Part shown: positions 17,193 to 26,733 of the stretch, in pieces | How positions within the stretch are numbered: the stretch's first letter is position 1 | Layout: every line of letters begins with the position of its first letter | NCBI RefSeq assembly: GCF_014651855.1 | Contig: NZ_BMXR01000017.1 | Span: 38,061-102,060 of the forward strand | Length of the DNA: 64,000 nt | Source of the DNA: Saccharospirillum salsuginis | GTDB lineage: Bacteria > Pseudomonadota > Gammaproteobacteria > Pseudomonadales > Natronospirillaceae | Direction: 5' to 3' | Position numbers and translations under genes: made by a program | Notes under the pieces: generated by a model | What the model was told of the DNA's origin: nothing | Database searches by the model: none | The model's input: only the letters and a program-made list of their open reading frames with translations

Positions 17193-18149
17193 ATGGACGC
17201 CACCCATCCCGTCATTCAACTGAAAGACGCTCTGCAACACCGCATACTCGGCCAGCCCGAACTGGTTGAATCCCTCTTGTTGGCGCTCCTCGCCGACGGC
17301 CATTTGCTCGTCGAAGGCGCCCCCGGTCTCGCCAAAACCACTGCCATCAAAGCCCTGGCCGCCGGCCTCCAGGGCGACTTCAGCCGCATCCAGTTCACAC
17401 CCGACCTCATGCCGTCGGACGTCACCGGCTCCGACATCTACCGCGCCGATGAACACCGCTTCGAATTCCAGCCCGGGCCCATCTTCGCCAACCTCGTCCT
17501 CGCCGACGAAATCAACCGAGCCCCGGCCAAGGTCCAGTCCGCACTGCTCGAAGCCATGTCCGAACGTCAGGTCTCCGTGGGTGGCCACACCTACCCGCTG
17601 CGCCAACCCTTCCTGGTCATGGCCACCCAAAACCCGGTCGAGCACGAAGGCACCTACCCGCTGCCCGAAGCCCAACTCGACCGCTTCCTGATGAAGGTCA
17701 ACATCGACTACCCCGACGTGCGTACCGAACGCCAGGTGCTCGAACTGGCGCGCCAGGAAGAAGCTCATCACCCGGTCGAACTGCCCCGGCTCGACCCGGA
17801 CCAGATTCTGCAGGCGCGAGAAGCGCTGAACGACATCCACGTCGCCGAAGCCGTCAGCGACTACATCATCCACCTGGTCGACGCCACGCGCCGGCCCGAG
17901 CGCTACAGCGAGGCACTGACCGGTCTAATCGACTTCGGCGCCTCGCCGCGCGGCACCATCGCGCTCGACCGCTGTGCCCGGGCCCTGGCCTGGTTCGATG
18001 GCCAGAGCTATGTCACCCCCGAGCACGTCCAGCGCATCGCCCCGCGCGTGCTGGCGCACCGGCTGGTGCTCAGCCTCAGTGGCCAGGCTGCCGGCTGGAC
18101 CGGTGCCAGCCTGGTGGACGCCCTGCTGGAGAGCGTGGCGGTCGGCTGA
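17193..18149 (+). CDS. moxR: MoxR-family AAA+ ATPase
   Basis: The 318-aa protein is a MoxR AAA+ ATPase, thought to act as a chaperone with von Willebrand factor A (VWA) proteins. Walker A is GAPGLAKTT, Walker B LVLADEINRAPAKVQ, and the sensor-1/arginine-finger stretch is VMATQNPVEHEGTYPLPEAQLDRF. The ATG at 17193 follows a CAGGGAG site; the longer frame from 17130 lacks support. It heads a six-gene unit in which all later genes touch or overlap, the classic moxR-DUF58-bat arrangement linked in other bacteria to envelope maintenance and oxidative or general stress tolerance. Confidence 0.95.
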   Translation: MDATHPVIQLKDALQHRILGQPELVESLLLALLADGHLLVEGAPGLAKTTAIKALAAGLQGDFSRIQFTPDLMPSDVTGSDIYRADEHRFEFQPGPIFANLVLADEINRAPAKVQSALLEAMSERQVSVGGHTYPLRQPFLVMATQNPVEHEGTYPLPEAQLDRFLMKVNIDYPDVRTERQVLELARQEEAHHPVELPRLDPDQILQAREALNDIHVAEAVSDYIIHLVDATRRPERYSEALTGLIDFGASPRGTIALDRCARALAWFDGQSYVTPEHVQRIAPRVLAHRLVLSLSGQAAGWTGASLVDALLESVAVG

Positions 18150-18150
18150 T

Positions 18151-19074
18151 ATGACACACCCGGCGGATCACTTCACCCTGAGCGGCACCGAGGTCGCCCT
18201 CGACGACTTGCTGGCGCTGCGCTACCTCGCCCAGGATCCGGATCGCATGCCGCACCGGAAAGCCCAGGGACAGCGTCTTGGCGAACAACGCTCGGCCTTT
18301 CGCGGCCAGGGCCGGGAATTTGCCGAGCTGCGCCGCTACCAGCCCGGCGACGACGTACGCCGCATCGACTGGCACGTCACCGCGCGCAAACAATACCCCT
18401 ACGTCCAGGTCATGGAGGAAGACCGCCAGACGCCGCAACTGATCTGGCTCGACCTGAGTGAGAGTCTCTACTTCGGCAGCCGGCGCCTGTTCAAATCGGT
18501 GCTGGCCTGTCATTGGGCGGCTTTCATCGCTTGGCGACTGGTCGAGCGCAAGCTCCCGACCGTCGGCCTGGTCACCGGCGCCGGGAATCCATTGCCGTTG
18601 ACACTGCGCCGTCCGGCCGACGTCGCGCAGTTCTGCCAGCAGTTGGTGACCGCTCACCAACAGCTGGCGCGGTCCTATCGCGAACGACTGCCCAAACCCG
18701 AGCCCGCGCGGCTCTGGCCGCACCTGCGGCAACACCCCACGGTCTGGATGGTGTCCGATCTGGACCACTGGCAACCGAGCGAACTGGACTCGGTGCTGCC
18801 ACCGGGCCGCATTCAACAGCTGATGCTGCTGCAACCCGTCGATGCGCTGGAAAGCGACCTGCCCGACGCGGGCACACTCGACATCCAGTCCGGCGACCGA
18901 CTGGCGCGGCTGAACACCGCATCGCCCCGGGTACGCGCGGCCCATCACCGTCGTTTTGAACAGCGTCAACAGGCCTGGCACGACTGGACGGCACAGCGTG
19001 GAGCCCGTTTCCTGCCGTCGCTCAGCCAGACATTCGATTGGTCGGAGGTCCGTCGATGGCCGTTGCACTTGTGA
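18151..19074 (+). CDS. DUF58 domain protein
   Basis: The 307-aa protein has the DUF58 signature RRYQPGDDVRRIDWHVTARKQ followed by a VWA-like region (LIWLDLSES). DUF58 proteins are regular partners of MoxR ATPases. The ATG at 18151 starts 2 bp after the moxR stop; the open frame continues upstream inside moxR but without a credible start. The role is inferred from operon context. Confidence 0.93.
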   Translation: MTHPADHFTLSGTEVALDDLLALRYLAQDPDRMPHRKAQGQRLGEQRSAFRGQGREFAELRRYQPGDDVRRIDWHVTARKQYPYVQVMEEDRQTPQLIWLDLSESLYFGSRRLFKSVLACHWAAFIAWRLVERKLPTVGLVTGAGNPLPLTLRRPADVAQFCQQLVTAHQQLARSYRERLPKPEPARLWPHLRQHPTVWMVSDLDHWQPSELDSVLPPGRIQQLMLLQPVDALESDLPDAGTLDIQSGDRLARLNTASPRVRAAHHRRFEQRQQAWHDWTAQRGARFLPSLSQTFDWSEVRRWPLHL

Positions 19075-19514
19075 CGACAGCGACCGCCAACCCGGCCCTG
19101 CAAGGCCTGATCGAGAGCCTGGCGCCGAACACCCCGCCCGCGCCGCCGTCACCCTGGCCGCCGGCCCCGATGGTCTGGATCGGGCTGGCGGTACTGGCCG
19201 TTCTGATCGCCCTGGCGGTCGCCCGGGTCTGGAAAACCCGCGAGCGACGCCGCTACCTGGGTGCCCTGCGCCGATTGCAACGGCAGAGTGACAGCGAACG
19301 CTTACTCAGGCTCCATCGCCTGTTGCGCAACGCCAGCGCGCATCAGGACCCGGCCCGCAAGAGCCTGTCGGACGCCGATTTCGCCCGCCTGGTGGCGGAC
19401 AGCCTCAACCAATCCGAGCCGCCGGCCTGGGTGAACGCTCACTACCGGCCCGAACCCACGCCCGACGTCGACTGGCGTCAGGCCCGCCGACTGGTGCGGA
19501 GGTGGTGCGCATGA
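19056..19514 (+). CDS. DUF4381 single-pass membrane protein
   Basis: The 152-aa product has a Pro-rich N-terminus (PNTPPAPPSPWPPAP), one TM helix (WIGLAVLAVLIALAVARVW) and a basic helical C-terminal domain, as expected for DUF4381 proteins of Bat operons. GGAGG sits 7 bp before the ATG at 19056. It overlaps the DUF58 gene by 19 bp and batA by 4 bp. Confidence 0.88.
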   Translation: MAVALVTTATANPALQGLIESLAPNTPPAPPSPWPPAPMVWIGLAVLAVLIALAVARVWKTRERRRYLGALRRLQRQSDSERLLRLHRLLRNASAHQDPARKSLSDADFARLVADSLNQSEPPAWVNAHYRPEPTPDVDWRQARRLVRRWCA

Positions 19515-20473
19515 GTCTGGCCTGGCCCTGGATCTTTGTACTGTTGCCGCTGCCCTGGCTAATCTGGCGCTTTGCGCCCGGCACCAGCCGGCGAGACCCA
19601 CTCGAACACCCCTATCTGGCCAGTTGGGTCCAGCGGGAAGGGCGTGCGCCGGCCTCCTCCGGCCGCCAACGCGGCGTCTGGCTCTGGCTGGTCTGGGCCC
19701 TGCTGCTGGTGGCGCTGGCGCGGCCACAAACGGTCGGCGAGCCGATCATGCCGGAACAGCCCGGTCGCAGCCTGATGCTGGTGGTCGATATGTCGCGTTC
19801 CATGCTGGAAGAGGACATGACCTGGCAGGGCCGCTACATCACCCGGTACCAGGCGGTGCAAAACGTCGTCGGGGATTTCGTGCGCCAGCGACAGGGCGAC
19901 GCCCTCGGTCTGGTGGTGTTCGGTGATTTCGCCGACATTCAGGCGCCGCTGACGCCGGACATCGAGGCCGTGCGCGAACTGCTGCTCGACCTGATACCGG
20001 GCATGGCCGGCAACGGCACCGCCATCGGCGACGGCCTGGGCCTGGCGGTCAAACGGTTGCGCGATGTCTCGGTACCGGACAAGGTCATCGTCCTGCTCTC
20101 GGACGGTGAAAACAACGCCGGCCGGCTCACCCCGGCAGAGGCGGCCAAGGCCGCGGCCGCCAGCGATATCCGCGTCCACGCCATCGGGTTTGGCGGCGAA
20201 CCGCGCATCGGCCTGTTCGGCACGCGCAGCGGCGATGGCGTGGACGAGCGCGCCCTGCGGAACCTGGCCGAGCAGACCGGCGGCCAGTATTTCCGGGCCC
20301 GCAGCACGGACGAACTGGAAGCCGTTTACGAGCGGATCGACGAACTCGAACCCAGCGCCCTGGACGGGCCGGAACACCGTCTGGCGCGGGAATGGTTCTG
20401 GGTGCCCACGGCTCTGGCGCTCGGGTTGCTGGCGCTGGGCCGCCTCTGGCCGGGCCGGGAGGTTGCGGCATGA
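19511..20473 (+). CDS. batA: BatA-like VWA membrane protein
   Basis: The 320-aa protein has two N-terminal TM helices (WPWIFVLLPLPWLIW; WLWLVWALLLVALA), a VWA domain with a complete metal-ion-dependent adhesion site (DMSRS, the Thr in GNGTAIGDG, and the Asp in LLSDGENN) and a C-terminal TM helix (VPTALALGLLALG). It probably presents its VWA domain in the periplasm and is thought to work with MoxR. Its ATG overlaps the previous stop (ATGA) and the next gene starts inside its stop. Confidence 0.93.
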   Translation: MSLAWPWIFVLLPLPWLIWRFAPGTSRRDPLEHPYLASWVQREGRAPASSGRQRGVWLWLVWALLLVALARPQTVGEPIMPEQPGRSLMLVVDMSRSMLEEDMTWQGRYITRYQAVQNVVGDFVRQRQGDALGLVVFGDFADIQAPLTPDIEAVRELLLDLIPGMAGNGTAIGDGLGLAVKRLRDVSVPDKVIVLLSDGENNAGRLTPAEAAKAAAASDIRVHAIGFGGEPRIGLFGTRSGDGVDERALRNLAEQTGGQYFRARSTDELEAVYERIDELEPSALDGPEHRLAREWFWVPTALALGLLALGRLWPGREVAA

Positions 20474-22200
20474 TCTGGACCCGTCCCTGGCTGTTACTGC
20501 TGTTGGTGCCCTGGTTGTTGTTTATGGCCTGGCAATGGCGCCGGGCCCGATCGGCCGGCCGCTGGTCTCAGGTGATGGACCCGCAACTGCTGTCCGCCCT
20601 CGGGTATCGGGCCGGGCAACAGCGCCAGCCCGGGCTCAGCCTCGCCCTGGGTCTGGCCGGGGTTCTGCTGATCGTGGCGCTGGCCGGTCCGGCCCGGTCC
20701 CTGGCCGGAGGCACGGCACTCAGTCAGGGCAGCCTGGTGGTCGTGCTCGACAACAGTCTGTCGATGGCGGTGGAAGACCTGTCGCCTTCGCGTCTGGTCC
20801 GGGCACGACGTACCGCGCTCGACTGGGCCGGCTCCAGTTTGTTTCAGCGCACCGCCGTCATCGCCTATTCCGGCACCGCCCACTGGCTGACACCGTTCAC
20901 GCGCGACGTCGAGACCCTGCAACTGCAACTGAACCAGCTCGACCCCTACCTGATGCCGCAATACGGTAACCGGCCCGATCGGGCATTCGCCCGGGTGCGC
21001 GAGAAGCTTGCTGAATGGCCGGAGCAGCGCGTACATCTGTTGTGGCTGACGGACGATGCCAGTCCGGAACGCCTCGGCGACATCCAGACCAACCTGACCC
21101 AGAACGGCCAGGTCTGGATCATGCCGTTCGGCACCGAGGCCGGCGGGCCGATACCGCTGCCGAACAACCAGGGCTTCCTGAACGACGGCAGTCAGATGGT
21201 CGTGCCCCGGCTCGAGCGCGCCGAGTTCAGTCAGGCCGCCGAACAACTGGGCGCGCGTGTGCTGGCGCCGGGGCAGCAACCCCAGGCCGCCTGGCTGGGA
21301 ACCGCCGGGCGCGAGGCCAGCGAAGAGCGTGCCGTGCGCGAATTCGGCTATTGGTTGCTGATCCCGGCATTGATGCTGTTGCTGCCCTGGTACCGGCGTG
21401 GTCTGGTTTATGCGCTACCGGCGATGGTATTGCTGCAACCCCCGGCGGCCGAAGCGGCGCAATGGACCGATTGGTTGTTGAAGAACCGGGAGCAACGGGC
21501 CTGGCAGGCCTTGAACGAAGGCGAGCACGAACAAGCCGAAGCCCTGAGCCGGCGCCCGGCGATCGACGCGTCCGCCGCCTTCCGGCAGGGCGACTACGAC
21601 GAGGCGATCGATCATTGGGCCGAACTCGATACCCCGGCCGCGCATTTCAACCGGGGCAACGCCCTGGTGCGTCAGGGCGAACTGGAACCCGCGCTCGAAG
21701 CCTACCAGCGAGCCATCGACCTGGGGCACGAAGCGGCGCGGGAGAACCATCGCAAGGTGAAAGACTTTCTGGAGCGTCAGCAACAGGGGTCCGGGAATCA
21801 GCAAAATTCGGAGCAGCAGCCGTCCGACTCCGACAGCGAGGGTCAGTCCGGCCAGGACAACCCGCAATCCGGTGATGAATCGAACCAACCTTCGCAATCC
21901 GAATCCGAATCGAACCAGCCCGAAAGTTCGCCGTCGGACAGCGACCCCCGGTCGAGCAACGAATCACAATCGCAACAGGCCGACGACGCCCAACAGGCCG
22001 AGGAACCCGGCGATGGCGAGCCGCAACCGGGCCAGCAACAGGCCGACTCCGCCGAGCGTCTGCGTCAACAGGCGGTCGAGCAGTTGCTGAATCAGGTGCC
22101 CAGTGCGCCGGAGAGCATCCTGCGGCACAAATTCCAATATCAGTATGAAAAAGACCCTGAACGACAGGGCTCGAACGAACAGGAAACCCCGACATGGTAA
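20470..22200 (+). CDS. batB: BatB-BatC fusion: VWA plus TPR membrane protein
   Basis: The 576-aa product joins a BatB part to a BatC-like part. BatB: two N-terminal TM helices, a VWA domain with MIDAS DNSLS, and a TM helix around residues 295-315. BatC-like: tetratricopeptide repeats (AFRQGDYDEAIDHWAELD... NRGNALVRQGELEPALEAYQRAID), then a long Gln/Ser/Glu/Asp-rich low-complexity tail (about 440-545) and a short conserved end (QLLNQVPSAPESILRHKF). The ATG at 20470 overlaps the batA stop. The tail is disordered and acidic; such tails are common in this family. Confidence 0.92.
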   Translation: MIWTRPWLLLLLVPWLLFMAWQWRRARSAGRWSQVMDPQLLSALGYRAGQQRQPGLSLALGLAGVLLIVALAGPARSLAGGTALSQGSLVVVLDNSLSMAVEDLSPSRLVRARRTALDWAGSSLFQRTAVIAYSGTAHWLTPFTRDVETLQLQLNQLDPYLMPQYGNRPDRAFARVREKLAEWPEQRVHLLWLTDDASPERLGDIQTNLTQNGQVWIMPFGTEAGGPIPLPNNQGFLNDGSQMVVPRLERAEFSQAAEQLGARVLAPGQQPQAAWLGTAGREASEERAVREFGYWLLIPALMLLLPWYRRGLVYALPAMVLLQPPAAEAAQWTDWLLKNREQRAWQALNEGEHEQAEALSRRPAIDASAAFRQGDYDEAIDHWAELDTPAAHFNRGNALVRQGELEPALEAYQRAIDLGHEAARENHRKVKDFLERQQQGSGNQQNSEQQPSDSDSEGQSGQDNPQSGDESNQPSQSESESNQPESSPSDSDPRSSNESQSQQADDAQQAEEPGDGEPQPGQQQADSAERLRQQAVEQLLNQVPSAPESILRHKFQYQYEKDPERQGSNEQETPTW

Positions 22201-23810
22201 GGCGATGGCTGCTCATTCTGGCGATGCTCGCCCTGGCCCCGCTGGGCCGGGCGGACGTGACCGCCAGCGTGGATCGAACCACTCTCTACAGCGATGAAAA
22301 CCTGTTGTTGACCATCCGTGCCGATTATCCGGAGGCCGAAGAGCCGCTGGACCTGACTGCGCTCAGCACCCTGTTCGAGATCGAGCAGCAGACCCAGTCG
22401 ACCCAGAGCCGCTACAGCACCAGTGCCGGTCGGGAGCGCTGGCGCGAGTGGCGGTTGTGGCTGCGGCCCAAGCAGACCGGCACCCTGGCTATACCCAACT
22501 TCAAGCTCGGTGACGAGCGCACCGAACCGATTTTTGTGCAGGTGCGCGACGCCGCCAACCGCCAGGACGGTCTGCCGGAAGACGCCGTGATACTGGAAGC
22601 CGAATTGAGCGACGAGAGCCCCTATGTCGGCCAGCCTGTCATCCTGACCATCCGCCTGAAATACCAGGTCCGCCTGCAGGGCACGTTTGACTCGCTGGAA
22701 CTGGACGCCTTCGAGGCCGAGCAACTGGACGAATCCAGTTCGGTGGTTCGCGAAAATGGGCAGCAATACAACCAGTATCGGCTGGTCTATCGGCTCACTT
22801 CGGAACAGGCCGGCGTGGTGTCGATCCCCGAGATCCGTTTCAGCGGCCAGTACCAGTCCGGCCAGTTCAATTCGGCCCGACGCATCACCCGGACCCATCG
22901 CGGTCTCGACCTTCAGGTTCGGCCCATTCCGGACAACTACCCCGGTGACGCCTTCTGGTTGCCCGCCGAATCGGTCAGCCTGCACGACAACCTGTCCTCG
23001 ACCCTGGAACTGACCGCCAACGAACACCTGAACTGGGTGGTCACCACCCGCGTCAACGGCCTGCCCGCCACCCGCCTGCCGAACCCGATCGCCGATCTGG
23101 ACGGGGACGACTTCCGGCTGTACCGCAACGAGCCGGAATTCGAAGAGGGCGACCCGCTGGGCCGTCGCCGCGACATGGCGGCTCTGGTGTTCACCGAACC
23201 CGGCACCTACACCCTGCCGGCGGTTCGGGTGCCCTGGTGGAACCTGCGTACGGACCAACTGGCCTGGGCCGAAATACCGGCGCGGACCGTGACGGTAATC
23301 GCCGGCGCACAAACGACGATAACCCCGACTCTGTCCGAACCGGCCGGCACAACGGCCACCGAACCCGCGCCGGCTTCGGCCGGTGTCTGGCCCTGGGTCA
23401 GCCTGTCGCTCGGCATCGGCTGGGTCGCGACCGCGTTGGTGTGGATTGCCTCGCTGCGGCGCACTCCGACCCACCGTCCGGCACCGGTAACCCAATCGGA
23501 ACCAACCCGACAGACCGACTGGGCCAACCTGAAATCCCTGGCCCGGACGGGGCAACCCTCGGCGTTTTACACCGCCCTGACCACGGCCCTGAACCGTCGG
23601 CACCATATCCATCTCGACCGGCTCAAGCCCGACCTCGACGAGCGGGCCCGACACTGCCTGGACCAGCTCGAAACCAGTCTCTACAGCGTCGAAGCGGGGG
23701 AACCACCGGAGACCGCAGACCTGGTCAACCTGGTCGATGCGCTGGAACGTGCGCTCAAGCGGGGGAACACAAAAACGGGGTCCGACCCGACCCGGCTTTA
23801 CCCGGACTGA
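22194..23810 (+). CDS. batD: BatD-like membrane-anchored protein
   Basis: The 538-aa protein has a signal peptide (LLILAMLALAPLGRA), several beta-sandwich domains typical of BatD (VDRTTLYSDENLLLTI; DAVILEAELSDESPYVGQPV) and one TM helix near residue 405, followed by a cytoplasmic helical tail. BatD is the periplasmic partner in Bat operons. It overlaps batB by 7 bp and is the last gene of the unit. Confidence 0.92.
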   Translation: MVRRWLLILAMLALAPLGRADVTASVDRTTLYSDENLLLTIRADYPEAEEPLDLTALSTLFEIEQQTQSTQSRYSTSAGRERWREWRLWLRPKQTGTLAIPNFKLGDERTEPIFVQVRDAANRQDGLPEDAVILEAELSDESPYVGQPVILTIRLKYQVRLQGTFDSLELDAFEAEQLDESSSVVRENGQQYNQYRLVYRLTSEQAGVVSIPEIRFSGQYQSGQFNSARRITRTHRGLDLQVRPIPDNYPGDAFWLPAESVSLHDNLSSTLELTANEHLNWVVTTRVNGLPATRLPNPIADLDGDDFRLYRNEPEFEEGDPLGRRRDMAALVFTEPGTYTLPAVRVPWWNLRTDQLAWAEIPARTVTVIAGAQTTITPTLSEPAGTTATEPAPASAGVWPWVSLSLGIGWVATALVWIASLRRTPTHRPAPVTQSEPTRQTDWANLKSLARTGQPSAFYTALTTALNRRHHIHLDRLKPDLDERARHCLDQLETSLYSVEAGEPPETADLVNLVDALERALKRGNTKTGSDPTRLYPD

Positions 23811-23992
23811 CCACCGGTCACGCCGGTCTGTGACGGCCCTCAAAGCATGCGCGGCGCAATACGCTACACTGGTCCTGATCCCAACCGGGGTCTGACCCGT
23901 ACCCTGAAGGAGAAGGGGCGTTTTCCCTTCGCAGCGATTGGAGTTGGTTGTTTGAGATCGGACACCTCGTATGGATTGCCCCGAGGGATGTC

Positions 23993-25579
23993 GTGAGCCG
24001 TCGCGCCATCGCCTTCCTCGTGTTATTCACCACCGTCGGTATCGCCTGTTTCGGCTGGCTGGCTCTGAGCCTGTACGAGGCCGAGACCGACGCCATCGAC
24101 CGTGGCTTTCGCAGTCGGGTGAATCAACAGGTCACGCTGTTCGAGCGGGAAGTCCTGTTGCATCTGGAAATCCTGCATGCCCTGAAACCCGGCTTCGAAA
24201 CCGCCCCGACCGTCGACTATGAGCAATTCGACCGGCTGACCCGAAATGTACTGAAGCGTTCACCGGCGTTACAGGCGCTGGCGTGGGCGCCACGCGTATC
24301 CAGAAGCGAGCTGGAACCCTTCCAGGCCCGACTCGCCGCAGAGCAACCCGGGTTTCAACTGACCGAACGAAACGGAGGAGGAGACATCAAACCCGTGGAC
24401 CCGCGGGATTGGTACCTGCCCGTGGCCTACATTCAGCCGTTGGCCACCAACAGCGCGGCCGTCGGGTTCGATCTCGCCAGCGAGCAACGTCGACTCGCCG
24501 CTTCCATCGAAGCGCGGCGAACGGGAAAGCTGGTGGCGACCGCCGGTGTTCGTCTGGTTCAGGAACCCGCCAATCAACGCGGTTTTCTGGTGTTCATGCC
24601 GTTGTATCATGGTGAACCGAGTAACCTGACCGAACGCCTTCAGCAGCACTATGCCTACCTCAACGGGGTCTTTCGCGTCGGCGAACTGTTCCGCCAATCC
24701 ATCGGCGTCACCGTCTCCAAAAATGTGCTGTTGCGAGTGCTGGACCGGACCGAAGGCGAGCCCGAAGAGTTATTTGCCAGTGCCGACCCGGGGCTTGAAC
24801 GATGGAACCGGGAATTCACCTACGTCCAGCCCCTGGCCGACATCGCCGGTCGTGACTGGGTCATCGAGGCTATGCCGTCCAACCAGTATTTGCAGTTGCG
24901 GCGGGGCTCCTTACCCATTCTGGTGTTCCTGGCCGGTCTGGTATTGCTCGGCATGCTGAACGTCTACGTGGTGGTGACCCTGCGACACAACCGGGAATTG
25001 AACGCGACCAAGGATCAATTGGAACGCATCTCCCTGACCGACAGTTTGACCGGGCTCGCCAACCGCCGTCACTTCGACGAGTTCCTGGAGACCGAATGGA
25101 AACGCGCCCGACGTCAGGGCAATCGACTGTCGCTGATCATGATCGACATCGACCATTTCAAGCAATACAACGACGAATACGGCCACCCCGCCGGCGATCA
25201 CTGCCTGGAACAAGTGGCGCAGGCGCTTGACAGCGTTGTGGGTCGATCCACCGACCTGGTGGCCCGTTACGGCGGCGAGGAGTTCGCCCTTGTGCTGCCG
25301 GACACGGACGACGCCACCGGCGTCGCCGAGGCCTGTCGCGAAGCCGTCGAGTCGCTGCGCATTCCACACGAGTATTCCCGCGTGGCCGACATCATCACCA
25401 TCAGCGCCGGTGTCTATACCGTCGAACGACCCGAATCCGGGATGACCGCAGAAAGCATCACCGAAAAAGCCGACGAAGCTTTGTATCAGGCCAAGGAGCG
25501 CGGTCGAAATCAGGTGGTGACGGTGGCGAGAAGCTCCGGCTTCAAATCCGAAAAGCCTGTCAAAACGCAAGGAGGTTAA
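23993..25579 (+). CDS. CHASE-GGDEF diguanylate cyclase
   Basis: The 528-aa protein makes c-di-GMP from two GTP. It has a TM helix (AIAFLVLFTTVGIACFGWLAL), a periplasmic CHASE sensor domain (~75-300, with ALAWAPRVSRSE and DWYLPVAYIQP), a second TM helix (ILVFLAGLVLLGMLNVYVVV) and a GGDEF domain starting at LTDSLTGLANRRHFDE. The catalytic loop is GGEEF and a product-inhibition site RSTD lies five residues before it, so it should be active and feedback-controlled. GTG 23993 follows GAGGG; an upstream TTG at 23948 is the alternative. The following DinB-like gene begins 2 bp after its stop, so the pair is likely cotranscribed. Confidence 0.92.
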   Translation: MSRRAIAFLVLFTTVGIACFGWLALSLYEAETDAIDRGFRSRVNQQVTLFEREVLLHLEILHALKPGFETAPTVDYEQFDRLTRNVLKRSPALQALAWAPRVSRSELEPFQARLAAEQPGFQLTERNGGGDIKPVDPRDWYLPVAYIQPLATNSAAVGFDLASEQRRLAASIEARRTGKLVATAGVRLVQEPANQRGFLVFMPLYHGEPSNLTERLQQHYAYLNGVFRVGELFRQSIGVTVSKNVLLRVLDRTEGEPEELFASADPGLERWNREFTYVQPLADIAGRDWVIEAMPSNQYLQLRRGSLPILVFLAGLVLLGMLNVYVVVTLRHNRELNATKDQLERISLTDSLTGLANRRHFDEFLETEWKRARRQGNRLSLIMIDIDHFKQYNDEYGHPAGDHCLEQVAQALDSVVGRSTDLVARYGGEEFALVLPDTDDATGVAEACREAVESLRIPHEYSRVADIITISAGVYTVERPESGMTAESITEKADEALYQAKERGRNQVVTVARSSGFKSEKPVKTQGG

Positions 25580-25581
25580 TC

Positions 25582-26004
25582 GTGCTGAACATCATCCTGA
25601 CCAACCTCGAAAACCGATTCGATGTGTTCAACGACATACTCGCTACGGTCGACGACAACGATTTTCACAAGAAGCTGGACGTCCCGAAAAACAAATCCAT
25701 CGCCGAACATCTATGGTGCGTGATCGGAGCGCGACAGAGTTTTGCCCGCGCGATTCAGGCCGGCGAGTGGCAGGGTTTCGAATGCTCGCTGGATACCGAA
25801 GCCGGACCGGCCGCCTACAAAGCCGCGCTGGACAAGGCAACGGCGATATTCCATCGAACCGTAAGGGATTTGGACACTTGGTCGGACGACCGCGAAGCCC
25901 TGCTGGCGCAGTTGTACGAACACGAAGTGATGCACGAAGGCCAACTGATTCGGCAGGTGTATGGCCTGGGGTTGTCGATGCCTGCAACCAGTACTTGGGC
26001 TTGA
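25582..26004 (+). CDS. DinB-like metal-binding four-helix protein
   Basis: The 140-aa product resembles DinB/YfiT-type bundles: a His in AEHLWCVIGAR and a HExxH-like pair in YEHEVMHEGQL supply the expected metal ligands. Members often use bacillithiol or mycothiol elsewhere, but the role in this kind of organism is open. GTG is the start, preceded by a near-perfect AAGGAGGT. Translation is probably coupled to the diguanylate cyclase. Confidence 0.75.
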   Translation: MLNIILTNLENRFDVFNDILATVDDNDFHKKLDVPKNKSIAEHLWCVIGARQSFARAIQAGEWQGFECSLDTEAGPAAYKAALDKATAIFHRTVRDLDTWSDDREALLAQLYEHEVMHEGQLIRQVYGLGLSMPATSTWA

Positions 26005-26137
26005 TGGCAGCGGGAAGTCCGGGCGTCAAACCTGGAAGCCTCTGACAACAGGAGTTTGGTACAGTCCGTTATATAACGTAGATACCCTGGCCGGGGTTTT
26101 CGGCATAATAACGCCGGGACCCTGACGAGAACCGTGT

Positions 26138-26623
26138 ATGAAGATTGTGCTGGACAACCTGGAAGGACCGGAAGTCGCCGACTTGCTTCAGGATCACCTC
26201 GATCAGATGGCCATCCATTCCCCGCCCGAAAGCCGCCACGCGCTCGATCTGGACGGTTTGAAATCGCCGTCGGTCACCTTCTGGAGCGCCTGGGACGGGG
26301 ACAACCTGATGGGCTGCGGCGCGTTGAAGGAACTGGACGCGCGGCACGGCGAACTGAAGTCGATGAAAACGGCCAACGCCTACCTCAAGCGCGGCGTGGC
26401 CAAGGCGCTGTTGCGGCACATCCTGGCGGAGGCCGAACGGCGCGGTTACCGGCGCGTCAGTCTGGAAACCGGCTCGATGGCGGCCTTTGACCCGGCCCGG
26501 CGGCTCTATGCGAACTTCGGTTTCACCGACTGCGACCCCTTCGCGGACTACGTCGAAGACCCGAACAGCGTCTTCATGACGTTGGAATTACCGGTCGCTA
26601 ACATCATCTCCGACAGCGCCTGA
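26138..26623 (+). CDS. GNAT N-acetyltransferase
   Basis: The 161-aa protein shows the GNAT acetyl-CoA binding region RGVAKALLRHILAEAERRG, strand beta4 with GCGALKEL and the C-terminal RLYANFGFTDC. The acceptor is unknown; close relatives are annotated as generic acetyltransferases. It stands alone with a weak ribosome site. Confidence 0.88.
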   Translation: MKIVLDNLEGPEVADLLQDHLDQMAIHSPPESRHALDLDGLKSPSVTFWSAWDGDNLMGCGALKELDARHGELKSMKTANAYLKRGVAKALLRHILAEAERRGYRRVSLETGSMAAFDPARRLYANFGFTDCDPFADYVEDPNSVFMTLELPVANIISDSA

Positions 26624-26733
26624 CCGGATTGTGTTTACAAACTGAAACCAGATCCCCGGGCCCGCCGACACGACCGAGGCCGTTCGAGCGCTACGCTACA
26701 GCACATAACCGGCCGAAACGGTAGGAGGTGCTT

